This document shows positions 32,841-41,270 of a stretch of 64,000 nucleotides of DNA, one piece after another (the first letter of the stretch is position 1; each line of letters starts with the position of its first letter). Where the stretch lies: contig OZ241898.1 of the NCBI GenBank assembly GCA_965203525.1, positions 4,340,001-4,404,000 of the forward strand. Direction: 5' to 3'. Source of the stretch: WTFV01 sp965203525 (GTDB lineage: Bacteria > Acidobacteriota > Vicinamibacteria > Vicinamibacterales > UBA8438). The translations under genes and the position numbers were made by a program. A model generated the notes under the pieces. It was not told the origin of the DNA. It did not search any database and saw nothing but the letters and a program-made list of their open reading frames with translations.

Positions 32841-32950
32841 CCGCCGCCGCCCGGCCGTTCGCCGCGCACGTGCCATACCGTCCGGCTCGTCGGACGGCGG
32901 ATCGGAACCGGCCGCCGCCGCCGCCCGGCCGTCGCAGCGCACGTGCCATA
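32841..32950. repeat. 37-bp repeat pair in the ku-ligD promoter region, 73-bp offset
   Basis: CCGCCGCCGCCCGGCCGTTC through GCGCACGTGCCATA at 32841-32877 recurs with small changes at 32914-32950. The second copy runs into the TATGCT box (32949-32954) of ligD, so the pair may affect its promoter. The rest of the 290-bp divergent region shows an AT-rich patch (CCAATATATCGG) near 32790-32801, a candidate ku promoter. Confidence 0.75.
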
Positions 32951-32954
32951 TGCT
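32949..32954 (+). promoter_or_regulatory. -10 box TATGCT upstream of ligD
   Basis: TATGCT ends 9 nt before the ATG at 32964; it begins inside the second repeat copy. Confidence 0.45.
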
Positions 32955-32963
32955 GATCCCCGG

Positions 32964-35393
32964 ATGGCGGAACGGCCGATGGCGCGGCGGCGGACGGCGG
33001 CGGCGTGGACGGGCGACCCGTGCGACGTGCGGCCGATGCTGGCGACGCCGGCGGCGCCGGGCGCCCACGAGCGCCTGCTCCGGAACCCGGAGCTCGTCTT
33101 CGAACCGAAGTACGACGGGATCCGCGCGCTCGTGTCGCTCGACGCCCCGGAGCGGCCCGTGATCCGCACCCGGCTCGGGCGCGACAAGACCGGCCAGTTC
33201 CCGGATCTGGTCGAGCCGCTGGCCGCGCTCGGACGCCGGCTCCGGCGGCCGGCGCTGCTCGACGGCGAGATCGTGGCGACGGACGCCGCCGGCGAGGCCC
33301 TGGCGTTCGAGTGCCTCCAGGAAAGGCTGCACGTCACGGGCGCGGCGGTCGCCGCCGCGGCGCGCCGGGTCGCGGCCGCGCTCGTCGTCTTCGACCTGCT
33401 GCGCGACGGCGGCGAGGACCTGCGCCCGCTTCCGTTCACGGAGCGCCGCCGGCGGCTGGAGCGCCTGCTGCGCCGGGCCGGGTCGCACGCGGTGCGGCTG
33501 GTCGACAGCAACGTCGGCAACGGCGTGGCGCTGGCCGCGCACGCCCGGGAGCGGAACTGGGAAGGGATCATCGTCAAGCGGCCGGACGCACGCTACGCGA
33601 GCGGCAGCCGCGGAACGGACTGGCGGAAGCTGAAGTTCATCCGCGGCGAGGAGTTCGTGATCGGCGGCTGGACCCTGCCCCGCGGGTCGCGCCGGCACTT
33701 CGGCGCCCTGCTGCTCGGCTACTATCCGGCCGGCGTCCGCCGCTCGGAACGCGAGCCGCTCGTCTTCGCGGGGCAGGTCGGAACCGGCTTCACCGACGCC
33801 GAGCTCGAGCGGCTCGCCGGCCTGCTCGCTCCGCTGGCCGCCGACGCCCCGCCGTTCGTCGAGCTGGCGCCGCCGAAACCGTCCGAGAAACGGCGCTGGG
33901 TCGAACCGGTGCTGGTGGCGCAGACGTCGTTCAGCCGCTGGACGCCGGACGGCGTGCTGCGGCATCCGGTCTACCTCGGGCTGCGCGACGACAAGCGGCC
34001 GGCGGAGGTGCGGCTCCCCCGGCGCCGCCCGCCCCCCGGCCGCGCATCCGAACCGGCGGAGCGGCGGGCCGGGACGAGGACCGGAACGACGAGGCGACCC
34101 GCGGCCACGGTCGATCCGCCGCACCCGGGCGCCCGAACGCCGCCGGCGAAGCATCCCGTCCCCGGCGCGCCCGCGGCCGCGGCCGATCCGCCGCACCCGG
34201 GCGCCCGAACGCCGCCGGCGACGCGTTCCGTCCCCGGCGCGTCCGCCGCGACGAAGACCGGAACGCCGCCCGCGGACCGTCCCGCGCGCCGGCGCAGCGC
34301 GGCCCCGCAACGACGAGCGGCGCAACCGGCGCATCCCGAACCGGCGCGGGGGTCTCGACCCACGCCGGGAACGGCCCCGCAACGACGAGCGGTTCAACCG
34401 GCGCATCCCGAACCGGCGGTCGACGATCTGCTGGAACGGCTCGAAGCGCTGGAACGCGACCGGCGGCGCGGCGTCCTCGTCCTGCGCGACGGCGCACGCC
34501 TCCCGGCCGGCAACCTGCACAAGGTGTTCTGGCCCGGCCCGGGCGTCACCAAGGGGGAGCTCGTGCGCTTCTACCTGCGCGTGGCGCCGTATCTGCTGCC
34601 GGTCGTCGCGGACCGGCCGCTCGTCATGAAGCGGTTCCCCAACGGCGTCGAAGGCAAGTCGTTCTACCAGCACCGCGCGCCGGAACCGCTGCCGGACGGC
34701 CTCCGCGTGGCGGCGGTCCGCGAGAACCCGGACAAACCGGACTCGACCGTCCCGTACCTGGTCGGCGGACGGCTCCAGACGCTGCTCTACATGGCGCAGC
34801 TCGGGGTGATCTCCCAGGACCCGTGGTTCTCCACGCTGCCGGACGTCGGGACGGCCGACCTGGCCGCGCTCGACCTCGACCCGATGCCGGAGGCGTCGTT
34901 CGACCGGGTGCTGGACGTCACCTGCTGGCTGCACGACGAGCTCGACCGGCTCGGCGTGCCCTGCTTCGCCAAGACGTCCGGTTCCGAAGGGCTGCACGTC
35001 TTCATTCCGCTCCCCCCCGGAACCCCCTGCGAAGCGGGGATGATCTTCTGCCAGATCGTCGCCACCGTCGTGGCCGCCGCGCATCCGGCGGCGGCCACCG
35101 TCGAGCGCACGGTCAGGCGCCGGCGGGCGGACGCCGTCTACGTCGACTACCTGCAGAACGTCTACGGCAAGACGCTCGCCTGCGCCTACAGCGCCCGCGC
35201 CAGCCCGTTCGCCGGCGTGTCGACGCCGCTGACGTGGACGGAGGTGCGCGAAGGGGCCGCGGCCGGGCTGCGGCCGCGGGACTTCACGATGCGGTCCATC
35301 TTCCCGCGCCTCGAGCAGGTGGGCGATCTCTGGGCGGAGCTGCGGACCGTCGAGCCGGCGCGCCTCGAGGCGGCGTTCGCGTACGAGCAGTAA
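32964..35393 (+). CDS. ligD: ATP-dependent DNA ligase D, ligase and polymerase domains only
   Basis: An 809-residue protein in LIG-POL order. The ligase domain (about 20-350) has the nucleotidyl lysine motif EPKYDGIRALVS, then LLDGEIVATD, GIIVKRPDARYASGSRGTDW and KFIRGEEFVIGGW. A Pro/Arg/Ala linker of about 130 residues contains two duplicated blocks. The polymerase domain (about 490-809) is of primase type with VTKGELVRFYL, MKRFPNGVEGKSFYQHRAP, the metal-binding LDLDP and KTSGSEGLHVFIPL. The 3'-phosphoesterase domain is absent. It fills and seals broken ends with Ku. Start ATG 32964; a second ATG at 32979 is also possible. Confidence 0.94.
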   Translation: MAERPMARRRTAAAWTGDPCDVRPMLATPAAPGAHERLLRNPELVFEPKYDGIRALVSLDAPERPVIRTRLGRDKTGQFPDLVEPLAALGRRLRRPALLDGEIVATDAAGEALAFECLQERLHVTGAAVAAAARRVAAALVVFDLLRDGGEDLRPLPFTERRRRLERLLRRAGSHAVRLVDSNVGNGVALAAHARERNWEGIIVKRPDARYASGSRGTDWRKLKFIRGEEFVIGGWTLPRGSRRHFGALLLGYYPAGVRRSEREPLVFAGQVGTGFTDAELERLAGLLAPLAADAPPFVELAPPKPSEKRRWVEPVLVAQTSFSRWTPDGVLRHPVYLGLRDDKRPAEVRLPRRRPPPGRASEPAERRAGTRTGTTRRPAATVDPPHPGARTPPAKHPVPGAPAAAADPPHPGARTPPATRSVPGASAATKTGTPPADRPARRRSAAPQRRAAQPAHPEPARGSRPTPGTAPQRRAVQPAHPEPAVDDLLERLEALERDRRRGVLVLRDGARLPAGNLHKVFWPGPGVTKGELVRFYLRVAPYLLPVVADRPLVMKRFPNGVEGKSFYQHRAPEPLPDGLRVAAVRENPDKPDSTVPYLVGGRLQTLLYMAQLGVISQDPWFSTLPDVGTADLAALDLDPMPEASFDRVLDVTCWLHDELDRLGVPCFAKTSGSEGLHVFIPLPPGTPCEAGMIFCQIVATVVAAAHPAAATVERTVRRRRADAVYVDYLQNVYGKTLACAYSARASPFAGVSTPLTWTEVREGAAAGLRPRDFTMRSIFPRLEQVGDLWAELRTVEPARLEAAFAYEQ
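34112..34420 (+). repeat. Two in-frame repeat pairs in the LigD linker, both 72-bp offset
   Basis: Pair 1: CGATCCGCCGCACCCGGGCG starts at 34112 and 34184. Pair 2: GGCCCCGCAACGACGAGCGG starts at 34301 and 34373. Both offsets are 72 bp (24 codons). They encode DPPHPGARTPPA and APQRRAAQPAHPEPA-like segments between the ligase and polymerase domains. Confidence 0.9.
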
Positions 35394-35423
35394 ACGGCCC
35401 GGCGTGGTAAGATGGCGTTTCGC

Positions 35424-35500
35424 GCGCCCGTAGCTCAGTTGGATAGAGCGTCGGGCTTCGAACCCGCAGGTCGGGGGTTCAAATCCCTCCGGGCGCGCCA
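35424..35500 (+). tRNA. tRNA-Arg (anticodon TCG)
   Basis: A 77-nt cloverleaf with encoded CCA. The acceptor GCGCCCG pairs with CGGGCGC; D-arm GCTC/GAGC; anticodon loop CTTCGAA gives TCG at 35458-35460; T-arm GGGGG/CCCTC with loop TTCAAAT. The first anticodon-stem pair (T35451-C35467) is mismatched. A TAAGAT -10-like box lies at 35408-35413. It reads CGA and related Arg codons. Confidence 0.92.
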
Positions 35501-35560
35501 AAAGCGGTCACCGCGCGCCGACGCCGCAGGGGTCGGGCCGGCGTGCGAACGTGACGAAAC

Positions 35561-35634
<74 letters not shown>

Positions 35635-35637
<3 letters not shown>

Positions 35638-35723
35638 GTTCCCGCGCATGCGAGGACGACCGGTCGATGTGAAGGTGGCTGTGCCGGGCGCGCCGCCAGT
35701 TCCCGCGCATGCGAGGACGACCG
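35635..35723. repeat. Identical 28-bp repeat pair with a 33-bp spacer, abutting tRNA-Arg
   Basis: CCAGTTCCCGCGCATGCGAG plus GACGACCG occurs at 35635-35662 and 35696-35723. The first three bases are the tRNA CCA end. The unit resembles a type I-E CRISPR repeat or a TTCCCGC-type intergenic palindrome. The 33-bp spacer (35663-35695) has no match I can find in the window, apart from GGGCGCGCC of the tRNA end. Confidence 0.8.
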
Positions 35724-35758
35724 CGGAGGCTCGCACCCGCCCGCACCGGAGGAGTGGC

Positions 35759-36058
35759 ATGACGTGGCAGAGAGCCGGCTTCGCGGCCGCGATCGCATTC
35801 GGGCTGACGCTGGTGGAGACGGCGCCCCACGCCGCCACGCTGGCGCTCGCCTGCATCGCCCTCTACGTGATCGGCAGGCTCCTGGCCGGCCATTCCATCC
35901 TCGCCGACGGCGCGCCCGTCACCTGGCGGAGCGGCGCGCCCGTGGCCGCGGTCCTGCTCGGACTGACGCTGGTGCAGACGTGGCCCCACGCGGCCACGCT
36001 GGGGATCGGCGTCGCGGTCATCCGGGCGGTCTGCGCGCGCCTGGATTCCCCGTCCTGA
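35759..36058 (+). CDS. Small membrane protein with internal two-fold repeat
   Basis: A 99-residue hydrophobic protein. Two related segments, FGLTLVETAPHAATLALACI and LGLTLVQTWPHAATLGIGVA, lie about 47 residues apart, each followed by hydrophobic sequence, so there are two to four membrane spans in duplicated form. GGAGGAG at 35748-35754 fixes the ATG at 35759. The family is not recognised. It stands alone between the tRNA genes and the secreted paralogues. Confidence 0.68.
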   Translation: MTWQRAGFAAAIAFGLTLVETAPHAATLALACIALYVIGRLLAGHSILADGAPVTWRSGAPVAAVLLGLTLVQTWPHAATLGIGVAVIRAVCARLDSPS

Positions 36059-36175
36059 CCGGCTCGCCGGGCGGAACCGCTACGCACCACGACTCGCCCC
36101 CCTCACGGCGGCCGGCGCGGACTCCATCGAGCAGGATGCGGGTGCCGCGGACGCTCTGGTCGCAACGCTTCCGGA

Positions 36176-36625
36176 CTACTGGGGCACGGCCTCCTGCTGC
36201 TGCAGGCACTGGCTGACGATCGCGTCGCTCCCGAAGACCCGAAAGGACATCTGCCGGCCGGATGCGCGCACGGTAAGGCTGGCGGAGTTGCGGAGCAACC
36301 GCAGAATGAAGTCGCGTCCCTGTCCGCCGGCGATCCGCAGGAGACGATCCCCGGACAACTGCACCGCGATGTTCCGGCGCTCGCCGGGAATGCCGCGCAC
36401 GGTGGCCCCCTGGGTCGGCTCGATCGGCTCGGGGAACTCGAAGCCCCCGCCGACGCCGCGGACCAGGCACCGGAGGGCGATCGCGCCCCCCTCGTCGTTG
36501 TGGAGCCGGAACTCCTTCCCGCCCTCGACGTCACGCTCGTCCCACTGCGCCTGCCCGGCCGCGGGAACGGCGCCCGCCGTCGCGAGCACGCCGAGCATCG
36601 CAATCGCCGCAACGGTCGCTTTCAT
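36176..36625 (-). CDS. Small secreted protein, paralogue A
   Basis: A 149-residue protein. Signal peptide KATVAAIAMLGVLATAGAVP with cleavage near GQAQ. The mature part reads WDERDVEGGKEFRLHNDEGG, AIALRCLVRGVGGGFEFPEP, RIAGGQGRDFILRLLRNSAS and VFGSDAIVSQCLQQQ, with two Cys that could form a disulfide. Just downstream of a close paralogue (17-nt gap), it likely arose by tandem duplication. GAGGAGAGGAA precedes the ATG. No family recognised. Confidence 0.72.
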   Translation of the reverse strand: MKATVAAIAMLGVLATAGAVPAAGQAQWDERDVEGGKEFRLHNDEGGAIALRCLVRGVGGGFEFPEPIEPTQGATVRGIPGERRNIAVQLSGDRLLRIAGGQGRDFILRLLRNSASLTVRASGRQMSFRVFGSDAIVSQCLQQQEAVPQ

Positions 36626-36642
36626 CGTTCCTCTCCTCGGCC

Positions 36643-37110
36643 CTACAGCCGTCTGGGATCCCCGATCCGATCCTCCTGCTGGTCCACGCACTCGCTGACG
36701 ACCGAGTTGCTGCCGAAGACCTCGAAGGAAGCGCTCCGGCCGCCGGCCCGCACGGAGATGCGCGCGGCGGTGCGCAGCAGCTCCAGCGTGAAGTCGAGCC
36801 CGCGTCCGCCGGCGATCTGCAGCGTGCGATCGTTGACGGGCGAGACCGCGACGTTCTCCCGCGCGCCGGGAACGCCGCGCACCACGGCCCGTTGCGTCGA
36901 CTCGATCGGCTCGGGGAACGCGAATCCCGCGCCCAGCCCGTTGATCTGGCACGCGAGGATGATCACGGCGCCCTCGTCGTTGCGGAGCTGGAACTCCTTG
37001 CCGCCGCCCTCGAGATCCCGCGCGTCCCACTGCGCCTGCCCGGCGGCCGGCACCGCGCCGGCCGTCGTCAGCGCGCCGAGCACGGTGATGGCTGCGATCG
37101 TCGTCTTCAT
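36643..37110 (-). CDS. Small secreted protein, paralogue B
   Basis: A 155-residue paralogue of the preceding entry and first gene of the pair. Signal KTTIAAITVLGALTTAGAVP; mature part WDARDLEGGGKEFQLRNDEG, ILACQINGLGAGFAFPEPIE, QIAGGRGLDFTLELLRTAAR and VFGSNSVVSECVDQQED. The two Cys are at the same places as in paralogue A, and identity is roughly half to two thirds by eye. AAGGGGGA lies before the ATG at 37110. Function unknown. Confidence 0.72.
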   Translation of the reverse strand: MKTTIAAITVLGALTTAGAVPAAGQAQWDARDLEGGGKEFQLRNDEGAVIILACQINGLGAGFAFPEPIESTQRAVVRGVPGARENVAVSPVNDRTLQIAGGRGLDFTLELLRTAARISVRAGGRSASFEVFGSNSVVSECVDQQEDRIGDPRRL

Positions 37111-37217
37111 GCGTCCCCCTTCCGCGGGTCGGGCCGGCGCCCGCCTGCTTCCGACTCTACCCGAAACCGGCTCTTCTGGCGACAGTTTTTCCGCTCCCCC
37201 GACGCCGAGCGGGTGAC

Positions 37218-37317
37218 GGCGCGCACGGGTGCAGCCGGGATGCGGCACCGGAACCGTTCCGCCCGTGGCGCGGCCGAAGGGGGTGAAACGGCGCGCACGG
37301 TGCAGCCGGGATGCGGC
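37218..37317. repeat. Paired repeat, 72-bp offset
   Basis: GGCGCGCACGGTGCAGCCGG followed by GATGCGGC at 37290-37317 matches 37218-37246, which has one extra G. A shorter related piece (AATGCAGCCACCGGG) follows at 37327-37341. The 324 bases between paralogue B and tRNA-Lys hold no gene that I can support. Confidence 0.75.
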
Positions 37318-37406
37318 GCCCGTCGAATGCAGCCACCGGGCTGCGCAAGGCAGGGGAGCGGCCTCGGCGGACATGCGATCCGCGCGCCCGCCGCGGCGAG
37401 CTGCGC

Positions 37407-37412
37407 TATAAT
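37407..37412 (+). promoter_or_regulatory. -10 box TATAAT of tRNA-Lys
   Basis: A perfect TATAAT 22 nt upstream of the first base of the tRNA. Confidence 0.65.
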
Positions 37413-37434
37413 GAGTGCCTTCCTGCCTCTCGAC

Positions 37435-37510
37435 GGGCCGCTAGCTCAACTGGTAGAGCAGCAGACTCTTAATCTGCGGGTTCGGGGTTCGAGTCCCTGG
37501 CGGCTCACCA
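37435..37510 (+). tRNA. tRNA-Lys (anticodon CTT)
   Basis: A 76-nt cloverleaf with encoded CCA. Acceptor GGGCCGC pairs with GCGGCTC (one G-T pair); D-arm GCTC/GAGC; anticodon stem GCAGA/TCTGC with loop CTCTTAA (CTT at 37468-37470). It reads AAG, the preferred Lys codon in this GC-rich genome. Confidence 0.95.
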
Positions 37511-37562
37511 ATCTTCACTCGGGAAACCGCGGCTTTCGTTGCGGAGATGGAACGCGGCGGCC

Positions 37563-37837
37563 CGCGATGCCGTACGCGCGCGGGCCAGCCCGCGTCGAGC
37601 AGGTTCTCCACCCGCGCGAAGAGCGCGATGCCGTACGCGCGCGGGCCAGCCCCCGCGAGCGCGCTGATATAGAGCGGGCAGGGTGACGCGCGATGCCGTA
37701 CGCGCGCGGGCCAGCCCAGTCGGCGACGCCGATCGTCGACAAGGCGATGCGCGATGCCGTACGGGCGCGGGCCAGCCCCCGCCACCCAACTGCCGCTGTT
37801 CGTGCTCAACGCGATGCCGTACGGGCGCGGGCCGGCC
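37563..37837. CRISPR. CRISPR-like array, five 28-bp repeats, no cas genes
   Basis: Repeats (CGCGATGCCGTACGCGCGCG then GGCCAGCC) lie at 37563-37590, 37624-37651, 37689-37716, 37750-37777 and 37810-37837. The first three are identical, and the last two share a C-to-G change, the final one with one more. The four spacers are 33, 37, 33 and 32 bp and mutually unrelated. Spacer 1 (37591-37623) is the exact reverse complement of 13233-13265 in a receptor gene, with mismatches on both flanks. Sited between tRNA-Lys and the 3' end of another receptor gene. It could be an orphan CRISPR or a member of the intergenic repeat set of this window. Nothing else is visible in 37511-37970. Confidence 0.45.
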
Positions 37838-37970
37838 GGCTTGACGACGTTGCAGGCCGTCGCCAACAGGAACCGGCACCCGGCAGGGAAGTCAGGAAAG
37901 AAAGACCCGCCCCGCCGGGCGCGCATCAGGCCGCGCCCGGCGGAGGGTTCCCTTCCGTCCGCTCACACGG

Positions 37971-40805
37971 CTATCCGCCCCAGCCGTAGTTGAGCCGCAC
38001 GTAGTAGTAGGCGCCGTTGAAGCCGAACGGCGAGAACTGGCCGTAGAGGTTGCCGACGCGGTCGGCAGCGAGCGGGTTGACGTCCGGATACGTGTTCAGC
38101 GCGTTCTGGGCGCCGACCGACAGCACGACCCCTTCGCCGAACGGGAAGCCGACCTCGAGGTCGAGCAGCGGCTTGCCGCTGTACCGACCGTAGAGCACCG
38201 CCATCGCCGAGCCGAGGTTGTTGGCCGCGTCCTCGTCGTCCCAGTACGAGCCGTAGTAGTTCAGGCGGGCGAGGACGTTCACGGCGCCGAGATGGTTCCA
38301 GGCGACGTTCCAGCGGCTGTTGGGCAGTCCCTCTTCGATGGCCATGATCCGGCGTGCGTCGATGGTGGGCGATTCCGGCGTGGTCACCTTCGTTCTCATG
38401 TGGTTGAAGACGAAGCTGAACGTGTCGCCGCCGCCGAGCGCCGGCGGCGTCCAGGTCGAGACGATGTCGATCCCGCGCGTCCGCGTCGAGAAGTCGTTGG
38501 CGAAGAAGACGAACGTCCCCAGGTTCCGCGCCTCGGCGAAGCCGCCGGCGATGAGACTGTCGACCTCGCCCGGCGTCAGCGAGAACTGCTGGGTTGTAGC
38601 GATGCGGTCCTCGACGTCGATCTGGAAGTAGTCGGCCGTGAAGGTGAACGGCCCGGTGTCGACCACCGACCCGACCGAGTAGTTGATCGAGGTCTCCGGC
38701 TGCAGGACTTCGCCTCCCCGCAGCACCGCGGCCGGCGAGTTGGACGGCACCACGCCCCGGTTGATCAGGTCCTGGAGGTCGTAATCGAAGATGGTCGAGA
38801 CGTTGACCGCGTTCTGCTGGCCGGGCGTCGGTGCGCGGAACCCGCTGCTGATGGCGGCGCGCAGCGCGACGACGTCGCTGGCGGCGACGCGGGCCGACAG
38901 CTTGCTGTTCATCGTGGTGCCGAAGGTGTCGAAGCGCTCGATGCGGGCCGCGCTGCCGACGGTCCACCGGCCGTCCGGATCGTGCACCTCGAGGTCGCCG
39001 TAGACCGCGACGTTGCTGCGGTTCCAGCTTCCGGCCGCCACGTCCGCCCGGTACCCGTTGAAGCCGTTCGACCCGGAGCTGAACCCCTGCGCGGCGTAGG
39101 GGCCGATCTCCCACGACGGCCGGCCGCCCGCGCGGATCGAGAACTGCTCGTCACGCCACTCCGTGCCGCCGGCGAGGTTGATCATGTCGTTGACCAGGTA
39201 GGAGAGGTCGAAGTTGAGGTTGACGTCCTCCTGGCGGTACGCCCCGGGGTTGAACGCGGTGGGCGTGTCGTAGCCGAGCGACGCGTTGACCGTGTTGTTG
39301 ATGAACTGATCGACGTCGTTGGAGCCGAGGTTGACGCTGGCGTCCCAGGTGAGGCCGTCGCCGGTCAGCCCGCGCAGGCCGGTCACCACCGAATAGTCGA
39401 TCAGCTTGCCGCCGAAGTTGGGCGTGAAGCCGCCCGGGAACCGCGAATAGAGGGTGAAGCAGTTCGGATCCGCCTCGACCGCCGCCAGCGCCGCCGCGTC
39501 CGGGACGTTGTCGACCACCGGGATGGTCGGGCAGTTGCCGGCCCGCTCGACCCCGGTGTCGGCCCACAGCCGGTCGCCGACCAGCAGCGTCCGGCCGCTG
39601 TCGCCGCTGAAGACCGCGCCGCGCGTGTGCGGGTTCCGGAAGTAGAACCCCCCGGTCACCGTCTTGCTGGCGTAGTTCGTGTGTCCGTACCACTGCAGGC
39701 CGTTCTGGAACAGGTGCCCGAAGTTGCCGAACAGCTTCAGGTCGTCGTCTATCGCCGGCGAGCCCCACACCTGCGCCGGGTCGCGGACCAGTGTGTTGCC
39801 GGCGGCGATGATGTTCTGCGCGTCGGTGCGCTGGACGGCCCGGTTGGTCGGCTGCGCGCCGCCGTACTCCAGGCTGAGGTTCGCGAAGCCGGTCTGGCCG
39901 AGGGGCAGGCCGACGTTGCCGGCGAACCCGTAGGCCCGGCCGTGCTTGCCGGCGTCTGCGTAGGTCCCCGGATTGCCGGGGTTGGCGTCCCGGTAGGCGC
40001 CGGTGCGGAACTCCATGCTGCCGCCGGAGCGGGCGTCCTTCAACTGGAAGTTCATGACGCCGGCGATGGCGTCCGAGCCGTACTGCGCCGACGCGCCGTC
40101 CCGCAGCACCTCGGCCTGGCGGATCGCGATGGAGGGGATGACCGAGATGTCCGGCCCCTGCGAGCCGTCCGCGATGCCGTTGCCGAGCCACGTGATGACC
40201 GCGGCGCGGTGGCGGCGCTTGCCGTTCACCAGGATCAGCGTGTGGTCGGGCGCCAGGTTGCGGAGGTTCACCGGCCGCACGATCGTCGCCGCGTCGCTGA
40301 TCGGCTGGGTGGCGACGTTGAACGACGGGACGATGGTCCGCAACTGGTTCGTGAGGTCGGAGTCGCCCTGCGCCGCGAAGTCCCGGGTCGGGATCACGTC
40401 GACCGGCACCGTCGATTCGGTGACCGAGCGCGGCCGAGCGCGGCTGCCGACGACGACCACCTGCTCCTCGAGCCCGACCTCCATCTCCACGTCCAGCATG
40501 GCGGCGCCGGCGTCCACCTCGACGATCTGCGCGGGCGCGCTGAAGCCGGCCAGCTCGAACGTCACTTCCCAGGTCCCCGGCGCGAGGCCGCTGAAGGCGT
40601 ACCGGCCGGTCCCGTCGGTGAAGGTGACCTGCACGTCCCCGTCCGCGTCCCGCGCGGTCACGGCGACGCCGGGGAGCACCAACCCCGTCGCGTCGGTGAC
40701 CGTGCCGGAGATCTCGCCGTCCTGCGCGGCGGCGGCCCCGGGCGCGAGCACCGCGCCGGCGAGCGCCAGCGCCAGCGCAATGGGTGTCCGTCTGTGATCT
40801 GCCAT
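37971..40805 (-). CDS. TonB-dependent receptor with carboxypeptidase-regulatory-like domain
   Basis: A 944-residue receptor. Signal peptide TPIALALALAGAVLAPGAAA with cleavage near AAAQD. Carboxypeptidase-regulatory-like domain about 25-105 (GEISGTVTDATGLVLPGVAV). Plug domain with VNLRNLAPDHTLILVNGKRR and EVLRDGASAQYGSDAIAGVM, a signature of receptors of the BtuB/Xanthomonas-type class. The barrel ends GAYYYVRLNYGWGG. Two Cys pairs sit in an extracellular loop near residue 440. It is of the long receptor type common for plant-polymer or siderophore uptake; the ligand is unknown. ACGGAGCG lies before the ATG at 40805. Confidence 0.9.
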   Translation of the reverse strand: MADHRRTPIALALALAGAVLAPGAAAAQDGEISGTVTDATGLVLPGVAVTARDADGDVQVTFTDGTGRYAFSGLAPGTWEVTFELAGFSAPAQIVEVDAGAAMLDVEMEVGLEEQVVVVGSRARPRSVTESTVPVDVIPTRDFAAQGDSDLTNQLRTIVPSFNVATQPISDAATIVRPVNLRNLAPDHTLILVNGKRRHRAAVITWLGNGIADGSQGPDISVIPSIAIRQAEVLRDGASAQYGSDAIAGVMNFQLKDARSGGSMEFRTGAYRDANPGNPGTYADAGKHGRAYGFAGNVGLPLGQTGFANLSLEYGGAQPTNRAVQRTDAQNIIAAGNTLVRDPAQVWGSPAIDDDLKLFGNFGHLFQNGLQWYGHTNYASKTVTGGFYFRNPHTRGAVFSGDSGRTLLVGDRLWADTGVERAGNCPTIPVVDNVPDAAALAAVEADPNCFTLYSRFPGGFTPNFGGKLIDYSVVTGLRGLTGDGLTWDASVNLGSNDVDQFINNTVNASLGYDTPTAFNPGAYRQEDVNLNFDLSYLVNDMINLAGGTEWRDEQFSIRAGGRPSWEIGPYAAQGFSSGSNGFNGYRADVAAGSWNRSNVAVYGDLEVHDPDGRWTVGSAARIERFDTFGTTMNSKLSARVAASDVVALRAAISSGFRAPTPGQQNAVNVSTIFDYDLQDLINRGVVPSNSPAAVLRGGEVLQPETSINYSVGSVVDTGPFTFTADYFQIDVEDRIATTQQFSLTPGEVDSLIAGGFAEARNLGTFVFFANDFSTRTRGIDIVSTWTPPALGGGDTFSFVFNHMRTKVTTPESPTIDARRIMAIEEGLPNSRWNVAWNHLGAVNVLARLNYYGSYWDDEDAANNLGSAMAVLYGRYSGKPLLDLEVGFPFGEGVVLSVGAQNALNTYPDVNPLAADRVGNLYGQFSPFGFNGAYYYVRLNYGWGG

Positions 40806-41270
40806 GTATTCGCTCCGTTTCTCTTGCCGATGCCCTGTGCGGCGTTGGTTCGCAAAGTACAACCGCTTATTGTAGCGCACCCTCGCACGTGCCGCCCGGC
40901 GCGGCCGGCCCGCGGGGGCAGGTCCGGTACGCCTGCGTCTTTTCGGCGCGCCGGGCGCGGGTTGCGCCGCTCGCGGGCGTCGGCCGCCGGTGGCGGAGCG
41001 GCCCGCGTGCGGAACGTGGACGGTCGACCGGCCGCTCCTCGACAACCCTGTACGGTTCTCCTTTCACGCGGGGCCTGCGACGAACACCGTGGCGACGCCG
41101 GCGGCGCGCGACGACCGCCCCGCGCCGCGCGGAGAACCGGCCGCCGCGCGGAGAACCGGCCGCCGCGCGGAGAACCGGCCGCCGCGCGGAGAACCGGCCG
41201 CCGGGCGGGGAACCGGCCGCCGGCGCGGCGGCGGGCCGCGGTGGCGGCGGCGCCGGGCCCGCGGTTCCGG
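40806..41270. other. Intergenic with 18-bp tandem repeat
   Basis: 465 bases between the receptor and the quinoprotein gene (both minus strand). Inside 41122-41220 an 18-bp unit (CGCCGCGCGGAGAACCGG) is repeated about five times. Outside that block I see no gene or RNA. The receptor promoter should lie just above 40830, where a small AT-rich patch (AAGTACAACCGCTTATTGTA) occurs. Confidence 0.7.

Noticed and set aside
37563..37837. A complete CRISPR-Cas locus
   Set aside because: No cas gene lies in the window, one spacer is 37 bp instead of about 33, and similar units without array form occur elsewhere, so only a CRISPR-like label is kept.
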